A program made the translations under genes and the position numbers. Under the pieces are notes generated by a model that was not told where the DNA came from, did not search any database, and saw only the letters and a program-made list of their open reading frames with translations. A stretch of 64,000 bases of DNA. Source: Gracilariopsis chorda (taxonomy: Eukaryota; Rhodophyta; Florideophyceae; Gracilariales; Gracilariaceae). This document shows positions 54,425 to 64,000 of this stretch, in pieces (within the stretch, counting starts at the first letter, position 1; every line of letters starts with the position of its first letter). The stretch spans positions 62,001 through 126,000 of the forward strand of contig NBIV01000180.1 in assembly GCA_003194525.1 (NCBI GenBank), read 5' to 3'.

Positions 54425-54967
54425 GTACACTGAGGTTGTATAGAAGTGTGACGCGTGGAAAGAGGATTTCAATAGGTAGCAGATGATTTGTTTCCTTATG
54501 ATATGTGCCACGCACTCAGCGATTTCATATTTCAAGGAATGACAGCACGGAGAGCTGTTGCCAAATCGAGCAGTTGAGTCCCAAGAGAAGTGGACTGGAC
54601 GGGAAGCGGGCGAGGAAGATTCAGAACAACGGATGCTTGCACAGAAACATGAGTGGGCAATGTCTGGTGAAGGAGAGTTGCCATAGCTGACTGCTGACAC
54701 AACACCGTGCACCTTTTCTGAACCTCCAGCCAAATATTTTTTAGCGTACCCTTGCAAATCACAAGCTGCAGAGCGCGTGAAATTACGCGTGAAATTACGC
54801 GTGACATCGTGCAGCGATGATCTGTCTGCAGTGCAGACAGACTCCGCACAAGTTCAGACTTGCAACGGCTCAGCACAAGTGGGTTGCATACGCCGTGGGA
54901 CTTCTCACCCTCGCCGGTAGGCTGGCTCGCAAGACAGTATACTGCTGTTCCTTTGCTTCTTCCCTCA
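54425..54967. promoter_or_regulatory. Divergent promoter region EHD / Myb-like
   Basis: This spacer holds a 12-bp tandem repeat (unit CGCGTGAAATTA, 2.6 copies, 54774-54804) that creates two ACGCGT sites at 54785-54790 and 54797-54802. ACGCGT is the MluI cell-cycle box known from fungal G1/S promoters. Immediately after lies a 21-base hairpin (10-base arms TCTGTCTGCA, 1-nt loop; 54821-54841). Whether either acts in regulation is inference. Confidence 0.5.
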
Positions 54968-55906
54968 ATGGAACCCACCATTGCAAAACACATGCGAACG
55001 GAACCGACGCACAAGAAACGGCCCTGTACCGAACTTGACCAACTAGTTGAAGAAAGCGAGCAGAAACAACAGAAGATTTCCCATTACAAACAACTCACTT
55101 TTTCCCACAATGAAACCCTTTTTTTGCTCAAGACATTGGCATCTCTCGTGCCGTTGAGCACTTGTGAGTGGGAAGACGTGCAAAGCATTCATTCGAAGCA
55201 GTACCCTCACCAACACAGAACAGTCGCGCTGTTGCAAGACAAGTTTTCGGCGCTGTATCGCGAACAAAATCCAAATGATGACCCAAACGTTCCGTATGAA
55301 GTGCAAAAGGCAAAGGAAATTCAACACAAAATGATCGAGAGAACAGACATTGCGAGCGCCGACAGAGTATTACAAGACATTGCGCGAAACTGCTTTTCTG
55401 CTTGTCCAGTTAAATCTCCGCCCGTCATACATACCAAAGACACAGAAGGACAGGGCTCCACTAAAGGCATAGAACACGTGAATAAGCCGAAAGTGCAAGG
55501 TCACAAGAAATCAGCAGTTGCTGAGAACGAAGATAAATCGCCTTGCGGAACGTCTGATTGTAGTAACGACGAGACAGAACTGCCGCCACAACTGCTGCGA
55601 AGAGGTGAGAGAGTTCGGGGCTGCGAAACGCTGTTGTACAGCGCACTTATATTGTACATTCTTCAAGAACGGAGGCGTAACGAGGAAGAACGCAGACGTA
55701 GAGAGGATGCTTTCCGCCAGGAGATTAGAAGGGAAGAGGAAGAACGAAGAAAGGAGGAAATAGAGAGGGAGATGCGAGGGGATGTGGTATTACGACGGCG
55801 CGAGCAAGCAAGACAAGATGAAGAGGATCGTCGACATACTCAACTGCTGGAAATGGTAATGCTTTTGTTGCTACGACGGAAACTGGAAGAATCGTCTTCA
55901 AATTGA
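54968..55906 (+). CDS. Myb/SANT-like DNA-binding-type protein with charged coiled-coil tail
   Basis: From the ATG at 54968 it has 312 residues. Residues of about 45-125 resemble the Myb/SANT-like (trihelix) modules common in protist gene families: 'HNETLFLLKTLASLVPL', 'CEWEDVQSIHS', 'RTVALLQDKFSALYREQNPNDDPNVPYEVQKAKEI', where a family member would show 'R....L..KF..L.....PTGDP..P..V..AK.I'. The middle is polar and likely disordered. The last 100 residues are mostly Glu and Arg, a single long charged helix with a leucine-rich end ('LLEMVMLLLLRR'). The frame is open upstream to a TTG, but 54968 is the first ATG. A transcription factor role is inferred. It is divergent from the EHD gene. Confidence 0.65.
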   Translation: MEPTIAKHMRTEPTHKKRPCTELDQLVEESEQKQQKISHYKQLTFSHNETLFLLKTLASLVPLSTCEWEDVQSIHSKQYPHQHRTVALLQDKFSALYREQNPNDDPNVPYEVQKAKEIQHKMIERTDIASADRVLQDIARNCFSACPVKSPPVIHTKDTEGQGSTKGIEHVNKPKVQGHKKSAVAENEDKSPCGTSDCSNDETELPPQLLRRGERVRGCETLLYSALILYILQERRRNEEERRRREDAFRQEIRREEEERRKEEIEREMRGDVVLRRREQARQDEEDRRHTQLLEMVMLLLLRRKLEESSSN

Positions 55907-58447
55907 CAGCAACAGTTGTAGATAGCATTGACCTTTCGCGCTATTGAAGATTGCGATATGTCAGGGAGGTTCTGTTACTGTCATCTGCGAAAGTACGTGG
56001 GTTTGCTCTTCTTGGTGTTTCCTCTGCTTGGAGAGGCACTGATGATTGAACATTGTGAGGAGGTGATTACGGAGGCGAAACTGTTGAGACTGGCTGTTCG
56101 TGCACCATAGCCAAGAGAACTTTGGGAAGGACGAAGTGTACTTCACCCTTGCATCGAATGGCCCTCCCTCTCGTTTTGCATTTCTGTTCATCTAGTAGCC
56201 CGATAACATCGGCTGTGATCATCATGAAGTTCATGATGACCGCCGTTGTCGTTCGAACGGTTGTTTCACGAACGAATGAGCACATGACGTACAGAGATCA
56301 TAGAGGCTCTCCAAGTCCGGCGCCAATTGTGTAAGCATTCTGTCACGGTCTTGCTTCCCACCCCCTCGAAGGCAGTACAGGTCGGTTTGGCTTATTTGGA
56401 GGAGGAACTCGCCTGCTGAAGTCACTGCGGTTTGCACTGCCTAATTAACAAAACCTTTGAGGTGAAGCGTGTTGCGGGACCCCATAAACACGTTTGGATT
56501 CTGAGGACGCGGGAATGACCACTGAAGCTCTTGAAAGCAAGGCACCAGATTCCTTCGTCTGGTGTAAAGACTTTGAGGATCTGACACATGGACGACAACT
56601 CAACTATCGATGCCATTAATTCCGGTGGTTGTGTCTCAATGGCGGGACGCTGCAGAACGCAGAGAATTTCCGCTTGGCAAGTTAGTCAGAAATTCTGGAA
56701 AGACCTAGAGACGTTGTCGAAACACGTGGAATTTGATCGAAAGGCATTGTTGATAACATCTATGCCTAGCAAATGTAACAAACGCCATTGTAACAGGATA
56801 CGCGTCAGGCCAGGGAGATCCTTGTTTCAAATTGGTCATATGTTATTTTCGTCTCTTGGTTTCTCTTGGCTCTTGCCGAGATTGCGAACTTTTTGTTGGA
56901 GCGTTCGTGTCTCAACTGTGCACCACGCTAACGTGTTGGCCGGGTAACCATCTTTGACCCTTAACCAACTTCTTTGATACCCTATGTACATCTTTGTACA
57001 GATAAGAGCCCCACCAGAAATAGGGTGAGATGGTGGATAAGCTGGCGAAAACAGGGATTTCTACACCCCTTGATGAACAAGAGCGTGTTTCGTTGGATTT
57101 CTCAGAAGCTCGGTAGAGGGTCAAGGCCGGTCTGGCCGATCCGCCGCCGACTGATTCGGTTCCAGCATTGTTGGGATAAGAATCTACGTTACGAAGGGCA
57201 CAAGCAGCTCTCTCTAAAGTGCAAATTAGCAATGCCACTGGGCTGCCCGGTAGCGACCTAAATCCAAAAGAGATGGAGTTGTCCGCTACAGCACAGGCAT
57301 AAAGTTTGCAACACCGTTGATCAATATGTCATCATGACTACAGCGCCTCCTGCAGCTAATGATGAGGTGCACGAAGCGCTTTAAGTCCAAGCGGAAGGTC
57401 TTGCCGTCTTCAAGGGAACGCCAAGGGCGCGGAGTCACAGCGATAGTTGGCCTACTTTGATGCTGGAATACTTGCAGAGAGATGTATTCTTGAATACCAA
57501 GGGTAGGATCCCTACCACGCTTTCGGAATGAATGGCGGGAGCCCATAAGTGTACACCATACCGAAGGCACATGCAAATGGGAGAGAGTCGGAAGTACTTG
57601 TCCTTTATACGGTGTAAGCACATGAAAACGGGGTTCCACAAAGATGGTCTTCGAAGGACAACTGTTCTGCAATGATGAAGCATTGATAACCAGCCGTTGG
57701 TGCGGCTTAGCTGTGATTGGTAACCCTTTACCAACGGTAGTCATAGCTCGTTGTTGCGGCGTTCAGCTTTCAAACCAGGTTTTGCGCTCAAACATTGACG
57801 TCACAAGCGTACCATTTCAGATTACAGGCCATTCTGTTTTCGTTGTACTGTGCTTCCCGTGCAGAGCGTTCTACCAACCAAGCAACAAGAAGAACCCACA
57901 TATACAATCTTAACTGCGCCGATCCCACAGCAAATGTGTTTCTGTCACATCGGCCTGTCGAAATTGTTGCGCTCAACCCTCGAAACGACTCAAGCGAGTC
58001 TGAATGTGGCAGTGTTGCGTTCACCTTAGTGGAAAGTGACGAAGAGGGGGGCTGTTTGTATCTATTGTTGGGGAAACGAAACTTGTTTTCCAAACACTCG
58101 ATATTTAGCCTTCTGTGTACCCTCCATTGAAATTATACTACAAGCACGATGAAAGCGCTTCTAAAACACATTGGTTATCCTCATTCGATCCGCTTATCGC
58201 GGACGAACGTGGAACCAATCACGCAGCTTAACGCACTACTGATGAAGAAGGCAATCATTTCTCAACTGGGCTCATATCGTAGAAGGCCAATCAGCTCAAC
58301 GACAGTGTTGTCCTGAAAACCACGTCTGCAGCGTGATGGCATAGGCATATGAATGAACGAGGCTTTGAGCATCGAGAGTAACGCAAAATGGCCGCTACCC
58401 CATAGTTCGTCAAATCGCGAGCTATCGTTGTCACACTATCAATAGTG
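55907..58447. other. 2.5-kb region without a gene I can support
   Basis: Several short open frames occur on both strands without family resemblance. Positions 57031-57302 read through two stops in one forward frame ('MVDKLAKTGISTPLDEQERVSLDF' type), suggesting an old coding remnant. 57286-57744 on the reverse strand is open for 152 codons but unrecognised. A MITE-like end lies at 57721-57740. It is probably decayed transposon sequence. Confidence 0.4.
57721..57740. repeat. Isolated copy of the 8505-8604 MITE end
   Basis: TAACCCTTTACCAACGGTAG matches the terminal repeat of the 8505-8604 element (TAACCCTTTACCGACGGTA) at all but one of 19 compared bases. No second arm was found nearby. Confidence 0.45.
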
Positions 58448-59404
58448 CTATTGTGTAGAAGACTGAAAGATAATTGGGCGTTCTTCACAGCGCAGACAAA
58501 CATGTGCGAAATACTGATCTAGATCGCCGATACAGATACCAGAGCATTCGTCATAGTCTAGCGGGAGCACACTCCCGTTTTGGTCATAAGGATGCCACCG
58601 TTTCGCATCATTTTCGCCGTACTCTGAGCTTGAGATCGTGAGTAGATGCGACATCTTCGCTTCACAGTTTGGGCATTTTGCTTCCGGCCGGTATTGTGAA
58701 AAGTGCTCGAAGCCACCTACCTTTGAGCCGGGCGCGACAGAAAACTGCATGGCGAAATCGGTCGCGCCGCTGTCGGGGTCTATATTCATGGCCTCAAAGT
58801 CCTGGCGCGCGTTCTCACGAACCCAGTTTTCCACTTGTTCCAGTTGGGATGCTGTGATCAGCTCTTCAGATAAAGGAAACTCAGTGACGCGCACAGGGTT
58901 GAGCGAGCACTCGTGCGGCATGTGAGGGTTGGTGACGGGTACCGTTGGCTTTGGCATCTCTCCCAGCAGTCGTTGAGCTGACAGTTGAGACACCATTCGC
59001 CAGCGGAATGTAGGCAGTGGTAGAAGGAGCGTAAACCCATCATCAAGAGGTTCGGTGACATTCTGCGACGGGCGGAGGGCCGCCTCCGGATGCAGGTCTT
59101 CTGGGCACCAGAGGATCTGGAGCAGGTCGGCGGAGGCGGGGAAGGGCAGCTCCGGGAAGTTATCACGGCGAAGCTGCAGGACGGGTACGTGGGGAGCGGC
59201 GTGGTGAGGGCAGCGAGGCCATTGTTCGGACTGCGGCCAGGCGATACGGCCACCAAACTTGGAGGCGAAGGGGTCGGGGACGGTTGCGCGCACTGGACGA
59301 AGCAGCACGGCAGTACGCGAGACGGGCTCGAGGAAGGGGAAGACGGTGCGCAGATCAAACGACGGTGTGTAGATCAAGCGCGGGTTGGCGTTGAGCATCG
59401 CCAT
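58448..59404 (-). CDS. YwqG/DUF1963-like protein
   Basis: From the ATG at 59404 it has 318 residues. The N-terminal half has the DUF1963 signature spread over 'SKFGGRIAWPQSEQWPRC', 'VPVLQLRRDNFPELPFP' and 'DLLQILWCP', where bacterial YwqG has 'SK.GG.P.LP', 'LAQ.N..E.P' and 'GILQF'. The C-terminal half has 'GGFEHFSQYRPEAKCPNCEAKMSHLLTISS' and a later Cys pair ('HVCLRCEERP'), matching the second GG and CPxC part of the family. The function of the family is unknown. It appears to be a single exon with no membrane span. The upstream in-frame TTG at 59434 is less likely as a start. Confidence 0.7.
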   Translation of the reverse strand: MAMLNANPRLIYTPSFDLRTVFPFLEPVSRTAVLLRPVRATVPDPFASKFGGRIAWPQSEQWPRCPHHAAPHVPVLQLRRDNFPELPFPASADLLQILWCPEDLHPEAALRPSQNVTEPLDDGFTLLLPLPTFRWRMVSQLSAQRLLGEMPKPTVPVTNPHMPHECSLNPVRVTEFPLSEELITASQLEQVENWVRENARQDFEAMNIDPDSGATDFAMQFSVAPGSKVGGFEHFSQYRPEAKCPNCEAKMSHLLTISSSEYGENDAKRWHPYDQNGSVLPLDYDECSGICIGDLDQYFAHVCLRCEERPIIFQSSTQ

Positions 59405-59794
59405 GGAGGATGTACTGTACGTGTAGCAGCGCAATTGACCTGAGCGATGAAGAGCTTCGAAAGCACAGTAAGTTAGATAGAACAGTGGTCACGGCTGTCC
59501 AAGGCGCATCGAATTTGTGCATGAGCGGTTTTAAGAGCTGGCGATGTCACGGCGAAACAAACACCTGCAGCGACTCCGGTGTTCCTTCAAAAAAGAACAC
59601 GTTCCAGATTTTATCGGGGCTGCGAGGGTAACAAGGTTTTAGGTCAAGACTGGCAACGTGCGACGCATTCTCACAATTTCTATAATAAAAAGGGGCCTCT
59701 TCTTCAATTTATTCCAAACTTATCCGATGGCCCTATTTCTCCCTGAATAGAACTTTATTTTAAATTTTGTAATCTTCGCAGACCGTCTCATCAT

Positions 59795-59908
59795 CGGCGC
59801 AAATGCGCAATGAGCAGCAATCTTGTATTACATGACCATATATATGTGAGCCGCTATCTCGTATTACATGCATTATAATCTATGATCGTGCTCATTGCGC
59901 ATTTGCCG
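59795..59908. mobile_element. 114-bp MITE-like foldback
   Basis: Inverted arms 59795-59816 and 59889-59908 pair over 20 bases (CGGC..AAATGCGCAATGAGCA) with one 2-nt gap. The A/T-rich centre contains two copies of GTATTACATG. No clear target duplication is seen. Confidence 0.55.
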
Positions 59909-60441
59909 AGGTGATAATACGTTTTGTCGTATTGTCCACCTGCCACACTTTATTGTCTGGAACAATTGCTACAGCTTTCTGGTCCACAGAATGGCTTGCA
60001 GGAGGCGAAATACCGAACAAAAGGGCTCATGAAGCACTTTTGCGGGTTTTCGTGGCAACAGTCAGCTCGCGTTTGTGCGTTTAGATCTTGCTGCCGACAC
60101 AATCGCAACGGCAATATGCGTTCAACAGGAATAACTCAAAAACCGTTCAATCTCATCCTTTGTGTGTTCAAGTTGAATCAAAGCTGGATTTACTGCGGCC
60201 GGTGGCCTTTTGTTTCTCTCATCACTCCAGGTTTCTTGTTGTCGACTCATGGGCCAATTTCATGTAGAATACCAGATTCAGTACAATCCACTATACTCGA
60301 CTCAGCTTCATTCTATTGCCTCTCCGTTTCTCTATAGTTACTACTTCGTGATCTTAGTTGACACCTAAATCTCCAACAATGTTTCCGTCATCAAATGCTT
60401 CAAAGCGTTGCACAACTTCATCCACGTATCCACTTTGCTCC

Positions 60442-60449
60442 ATATAAAA
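60442..60449 (+). promoter_or_regulatory. TATA-like box of the endonuclease gene
   Basis: ATATAAAA lies 99 bases before the ATG at 60548, in a C-rich leader region. The spacing leaves a 5' leader of about 70 bases, which is plausible. Confidence 0.55.
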
Positions 60450-60547
60450 GTTCCCGACGACCCTCGAGCTTCCCATTCTCCCCAACCAGTCCCCATCAGA
60501 GCGAGACCCGCCGTGTTTCAAAAGCTTCTATCCAGCCAACCTCCAAA

Positions 60548-61399
60548 ATGATGCACTTCTTTCAGCCGTTTATTGCCGCCCTGCTTCTTTTCCTTCCTAT
60601 CGCAAGTGGGGCCAGCATACCTGATGAAATCATCACAACAGGTGACAGCATCAAATTGAGCAACTTGCAAAGGGTAGTAGTAACTGGTAATCTCAGCATA
60701 CTGGAGGAAGATGAATTTGACCTTGAAAGTGAAGCCAGAAACTCCGTCGCTCGTCCCACACGCTTTGCAACCTTTAATGATCAAGCTAACATTAACCGAT
60801 TTGCTGCTGCGAATATCGCCAACACAGGCGCGGGAATCACCTACACTCAAGGAAATAATAATAACGGACAAAATATGTTCAATGTTCAGGCAACGCAAGC
60901 CACCGTGCGTGTGACAGCAACCAGTTACGCCGCAAGACTTGGTTCCTCAGCCTATAATAATGGTTGCCCGCCCGGATGGAATGCGATGCTCGCGCAAGTA
61001 GGAGGCAACGTTAATCGTGTTCATCGTGGACATCTCGTGCCTCAGCGCCTCGGAGGATCGGGTCTTGATGTTCGCAACATTGTTGCAATGTACGGGCGCG
61101 TGAATTCACGCCATCTCGCTATTTGGGAGAGAATGGTGAACGCTGCTTTTGACAATAATCTTGTTCCGCAACCCGAATGCATTGAATACCGGTGCATCGC
61201 TTACTACGGTGCGGCTGGCAGGGACAGCCCTGATGCTGTTCGTACCACTGCTTGGCTTATTCGCCCAGGACAACCAAATCGAGTTTGGTTTGATGTGACT
61301 ATTCCCAATCAACCAAACTTAGCGGGAACGGCTGCACATATTCATATTGATGACACGGCTAATATGTTCCCGTCATTGAACAACCGTGGTCGCCCGTAA
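60548..61399 (+). CDS. Secreted DNA/RNA non-specific endonuclease
   Basis: The protein has 283 residues. Residues 1 to about 21 ('MMHFFQPFIAALLLFLPIASG') are a clean signal peptide, so the enzyme is probably secreted or vacuolar. The catalytic block 'RVHRGHLVPQRLGGSGLDVRNIVAMYGRVNSRHLAIWE' (residues about 156-195) matches the beta-beta-alpha metal nuclease family (Endonuclease_NS type), where 'DRGHLI...LGGSG..NLVP....N...M...E' is expected. The Asp before Arg is His here, but the His general base is kept. The order N...E fits metal binding. A Gly/Asn-rich stretch lies before the core. It is one exon. The first of two ATGs is used. Confidence 0.82.
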   Translation: MMHFFQPFIAALLLFLPIASGASIPDEIITTGDSIKLSNLQRVVVTGNLSILEEDEFDLESEARNSVARPTRFATFNDQANINRFAAANIANTGAGITYTQGNNNNGQNMFNVQATQATVRVTATSYAARLGSSAYNNGCPPGWNAMLAQVGGNVNRVHRGHLVPQRLGGSGLDVRNIVAMYGRVNSRHLAIWERMVNAAFDNNLVPQPECIEYRCIAYYGAAGRDSPDAVRTTAWLIRPGQPNRVWFDVTIPNQPNLAGTAAHIHIDDTANMFPSLNNRGRP

Positions 61400-62436
61400 G
61401 CTCCGCAGAATGGTAGTTGTTAAAGAACAGGAGTTGGCACAGTAGAGCGTGAAAGACGATGTTGGCTACGAAGATATTTTGTGGTTTTTTCTGCCCTTCG
61501 GGGTGAGAACGATGTCCAAAACATCTACAGACTAGTACCTTGCAGCGTCTTGATTACTGGTTTTCATACTTGTCAAGTACTATGAGTTTCATCGGCATTG
61601 CTTGTACATGATACTCTCGATAATAAACTAGGTTCTAGCAAAACTGCCTTATCTAACCATAGAAGGTTAGGTTAGTTGATTCACCTCGCAGCTACGTGAT
61701 TTTCGCCAGAGGCTCTGGTTTTCCTATGGAAGAAGCGACTAGTCTTGTTGGCTACGTTGCGTTGCAACAAGCGTTCCAACAGTTAGACGTTGTACGAGAT
61801 TGGCGCAAAGGCGGTGAAAATGCGCCATACATGATCAAGGCAGGCAGGGAAAAAAGGTACAAGCAGCACCAAACTACCTAGACTGGTGATTTGAAGGTTG
61901 CTGGAAGGTTATGGACCTAATGTGGCTGGTGGACACCAGGGACGAGTACTACGACAGATAGTTTGAGTCCACTGAGGATGAGAAACACTGGTGTTGATCT
62001 GTAGACAGTTGCCTCAAGGGATCAACACCAAACAGGGTAATCCCTTGACGATGTTCGAGATTGTAGATACGACTAAGTACCAGTAATAGATACTTTACGG
62101 CTATAAAAGCATTAGAATAGGAACCAGCGACTAGAAGTAAAAGAGTCAAGCCTCAACAACCCATTCCTTGCCTTCCCTACTCATCTCTTTGCATACCACC
62201 ACGCAGTTGTTTTAAGACGTTGTAAACCTCTGATTCAGTCATTCTCATGATAAATATCCTAGCAGTCAGTCAGTCATGAATACAGGCCTGCAAAAGGATT
62301 ACTTTCGGCTACAACTCACTTCTATTTTCCATAATACCTATTGTAACACAGACGTATCTGTATAGCCACGAATACATTCTACACGCTTCACTACACGCGT
62401 TTATCTCCGATAGGGTAGAACAAGCAAGTTACATTT
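61400..62436. other. Spacer, no gene recognised
   Basis: It holds the 3' region of the endonuclease gene and then A/T-rich sequence. A short inverted pair (GTTGATCCC / GGGATCAAC type) occurs around 61990-62030. No coding support is seen. Confidence 0.4.
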
Positions 62437-63760
62437 ATGTCTGCACAGTGCTCGAAAGACGACAAACCAGGAACCCAAATAGCCACCACCATCCAGCTAC
62501 TACAAGAACTGCCAAAAGCCAAGTTCGAAGTGTGGTGCGAGGGCTCGGTCGGTAAACCTGAAGCTCCAAGCCAAAGGCTATACGGGCAGCGGTTGAATGG
62601 GATGAGGGGTGGTATTGCGGAACAGTCCACTACCCAGGTGTAGACAATTCAATACACGAATGCGTTGCAAAGTATCACGAGACCTTTGATGTAATGCCAT
62701 CGTTCTGGATTGACTACGATGACGGCTTCCAAATGGCATACAGGTACGACGCTGAAAATGGAAAAGGAACTGACATCGACAATCACGCGTTGCGCATCTT
62801 GATGTTGACACCCACTACCGTTGCCGCCGGAGCATATGAAATTTGGGAAAAATGGTATAGACAGGCCCGTTGGCAACGTCAAGCCTGCAGGGATTAACGT
62901 TTGCTCTTATACAGCCGAAATCACTGCTATGACAGCAGCAGTACAAGCGTTAACCCCGATCACAAACGAAGTAATTCGAATATTCACGGACTCACAGGCT
63001 ATCGTTGCAGCTTTGCAGGGTAGTATGAAGCGTCAAGCAAGGCACCTCCAATTTCTGGCACATGCTCTTAGTGATTTGAGCGCCATAAACAAATTGTACG
63101 TCAGCTGGATACCAAGTCACTGCGGGACAACTCGCAATGAACGCGTGGACTGCTTGGCAAAATATGGACTTAGTTTGCCGATGTAGGAGCAAGTACGAGT
63201 TCCAATCAATATGATAGATGTTAGAGCGGCTTTGTCGTTGTCTATTAGGGGAAAAAGGCTTCTTCAGCATTGGCCTGCGTTTGTTACTTGCGAAAGGGAT
63301 GCACGAAAGGCTGAAGTAACGTTTGCACAATTCTACACCAAACACGTTTCCACCCCTACATCCTGTGGCGACGTTTCTCGAAAACAGAACCTTGAGATGT
63401 GACTGTGGAACGAACGTGAAGAAAGACTGTGAGCACGTTGTGTACCGATGCCCTCGAACAAATGCAGCCCGTAGAGAGATGTTAGCTGATCTCCCAAGAA
63501 AATGTAGGGAGAGTATACAGCAGTTAATCCGACATGAGCCACCAGAAGTTCTTGGCCTTTCTGAAAAGAGAAAGCTTTTACTGAAAGCTCTCCTTCAGCT
63601 TAGTAATAGAAAGCTGTTGTCCACAATAAAGAAGAAGAAGAAGAAGAAGAAGAAGAAGCATCTTCTAGATGTGTCGGTCGTAGCAGTACAACCCTACAAA
63701 GAAGGTGATGTAACACTGAAACTGGAGAGGCGGCACGATGGAAGGTCTGGCTGGTTCTGA
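62437..63760 (+). pseudogene. Non-LTR retrotransposon 3' part (RNase H and zinc finger)
   Basis: 62437-62643 read 'KFEVWCEGSVGK', the first RNase H strand with Glu where Asp is usual ('W.DGSV'). After frame changes, 62821-63186 give 'YTAEITAMTAAVQAL', 'IRIFTDSQAIVAAL' and 'LYVSWIPSHCGTTRNERVDCLAK', the later RNase H acids. Then about 63390-63480 read 'LRCDCG...CEHVVYRCPRT', the C-terminal CCHC finger typical of LINE ORF2 proteins. GAA repeats follow at the 3' end in place of a poly(A) tail. The RT domain is absent, consistent with 5' truncation. Confidence 0.75.
63631..63658 (+). repeat. (GAA)n microsatellite
   Basis: About nine GAA units directly after AATAAA. It lies at the 3' end of the LINE remnant and is probably derived from its tail. 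Confidence 0.9.
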
Positions 63761-64000
63761 GGAGAGAACGCCAGACTTCATCTCCTTTAATAGAGTCTAA
63801 TGGCTACAATCAATACATCTAGAAGATCCTGACACTACATTACGGGACACTAACGTCGGAGACAGAGCTTGTAGTCTGTCTTCGACTGAGCTCCGTGGCC
63901 CTACAGGTACGTCTGTGTTACAGGTGAAGCCTGGTGTTCTTTACAAAGAACCAGCCATACCTTTCATCATATGGCTTTCTCAGCTTCAGTGATGCAACTA
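63761..64000. other. End of window, nothing recognised
   Basis: No gene, repeat or structured element could be supported. Confidence 0.4.

Larger units (their letters stand above)
59405..60547. other. Spacer DUF1963-like / endonuclease
   Basis: It contains a small foldback element (59795-59908) and, near its right end, the TATA-like site of the endonuclease gene. Other short open frames, such as the one starting near 59924, have no support. Confidence 0.45.

Noticed and set aside
57286-57744. 152-codon reverse-strand frame
   Set aside because: I tried to match it to copia and gypsy integrase tails; no motif held up.
1-64000. CRISPR arrays, operons, prokaryotic promoters
   Set aside because: No spaced direct repeats of that kind, and the genes, introns and retroelements are eukaryotic.

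Overview
This is nuclear DNA of a eukaryote. The best guess is a red alga of the florideophyte type, resembling Chondrus crispus. That guess rests on compact, mostly intron-less housekeeping genes with short spacers, two proteins with plastid-type presequences that share a Phe-Val close to the N-terminus, one gene with four exons and short GT-AG introns, and large retrotransposon islands between gene islands. It is inferred from style; no marker gene fixes the species.

Gene island 1 (about 1.8-12.9 kb) carries eight genes on alternating strands: plastid ATP sulfurylase (+), the Golgi coiled-coil protein CASP (-), proteasome ATPase RPT6 (+), the NatB catalytic subunit NAA20 (-), a PRMT3 N-terminal-like protein without a methyltransferase domain (+), the 60S biogenesis factor NIP7 (-), a UXT-type prefoldin (+) and a plastid YbaB/EbfC-like protein in four exons (-). 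They are household functions (sulfur assimilation, Golgi, protein turnover, N-terminal acetylation, ribosome assembly) and form no single pathway.

The repeat island (about 13-52 kb) is layered. A Ty1/copia pol remnant (13.6-16.5 kb, -) is split by an 823-bp solo LTR with a 5-bp target duplication. A region with decayed genes and a perfect 54-bp palindrome follows. Next comes an old Ty3/gypsy element of about 11 kb (E1, 20.6-31.8 kb) with diverged LTRs, a decayed rightward pol and a gag fragment facing the wrong way. After it lie a copia pol fragment (to 33.9 kb) and a pogo/Tigger-like transposase remnant. A leftward chromovirus E3 (36.6-51.9 kb, 201-bp LTRs) is interrupted by a younger rightward chromovirus E2 (39.8-50.2 kb, about 525-bp LTRs). 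Target duplications identify both: GTTCT for E3 and AAAGG for E2. E2 carries, between pol and its 3' LTR, a long coding frame on the opposite strand (about 49.4-47.3 kb), which is the most unusual feature of the window.

Gene island 2 (about 52.5-61.4 kb) holds an EHD-family membrane-remodelling ATPase with an N-terminal FYVE-like finger (-), a divergently placed Myb/SANT-like protein with a charged coiled-coil tail (+), a YwqG/DUF1963-like protein (-) and a secreted DNA/RNA non-specific endonuclease (+). The window ends in a non-LTR retrotransposon tail (RNase H and zinc finger, then GAA repeats). Every autonomous element seen here carries stops, frameshifts or catalytic substitutions, so none looks active as sequenced.
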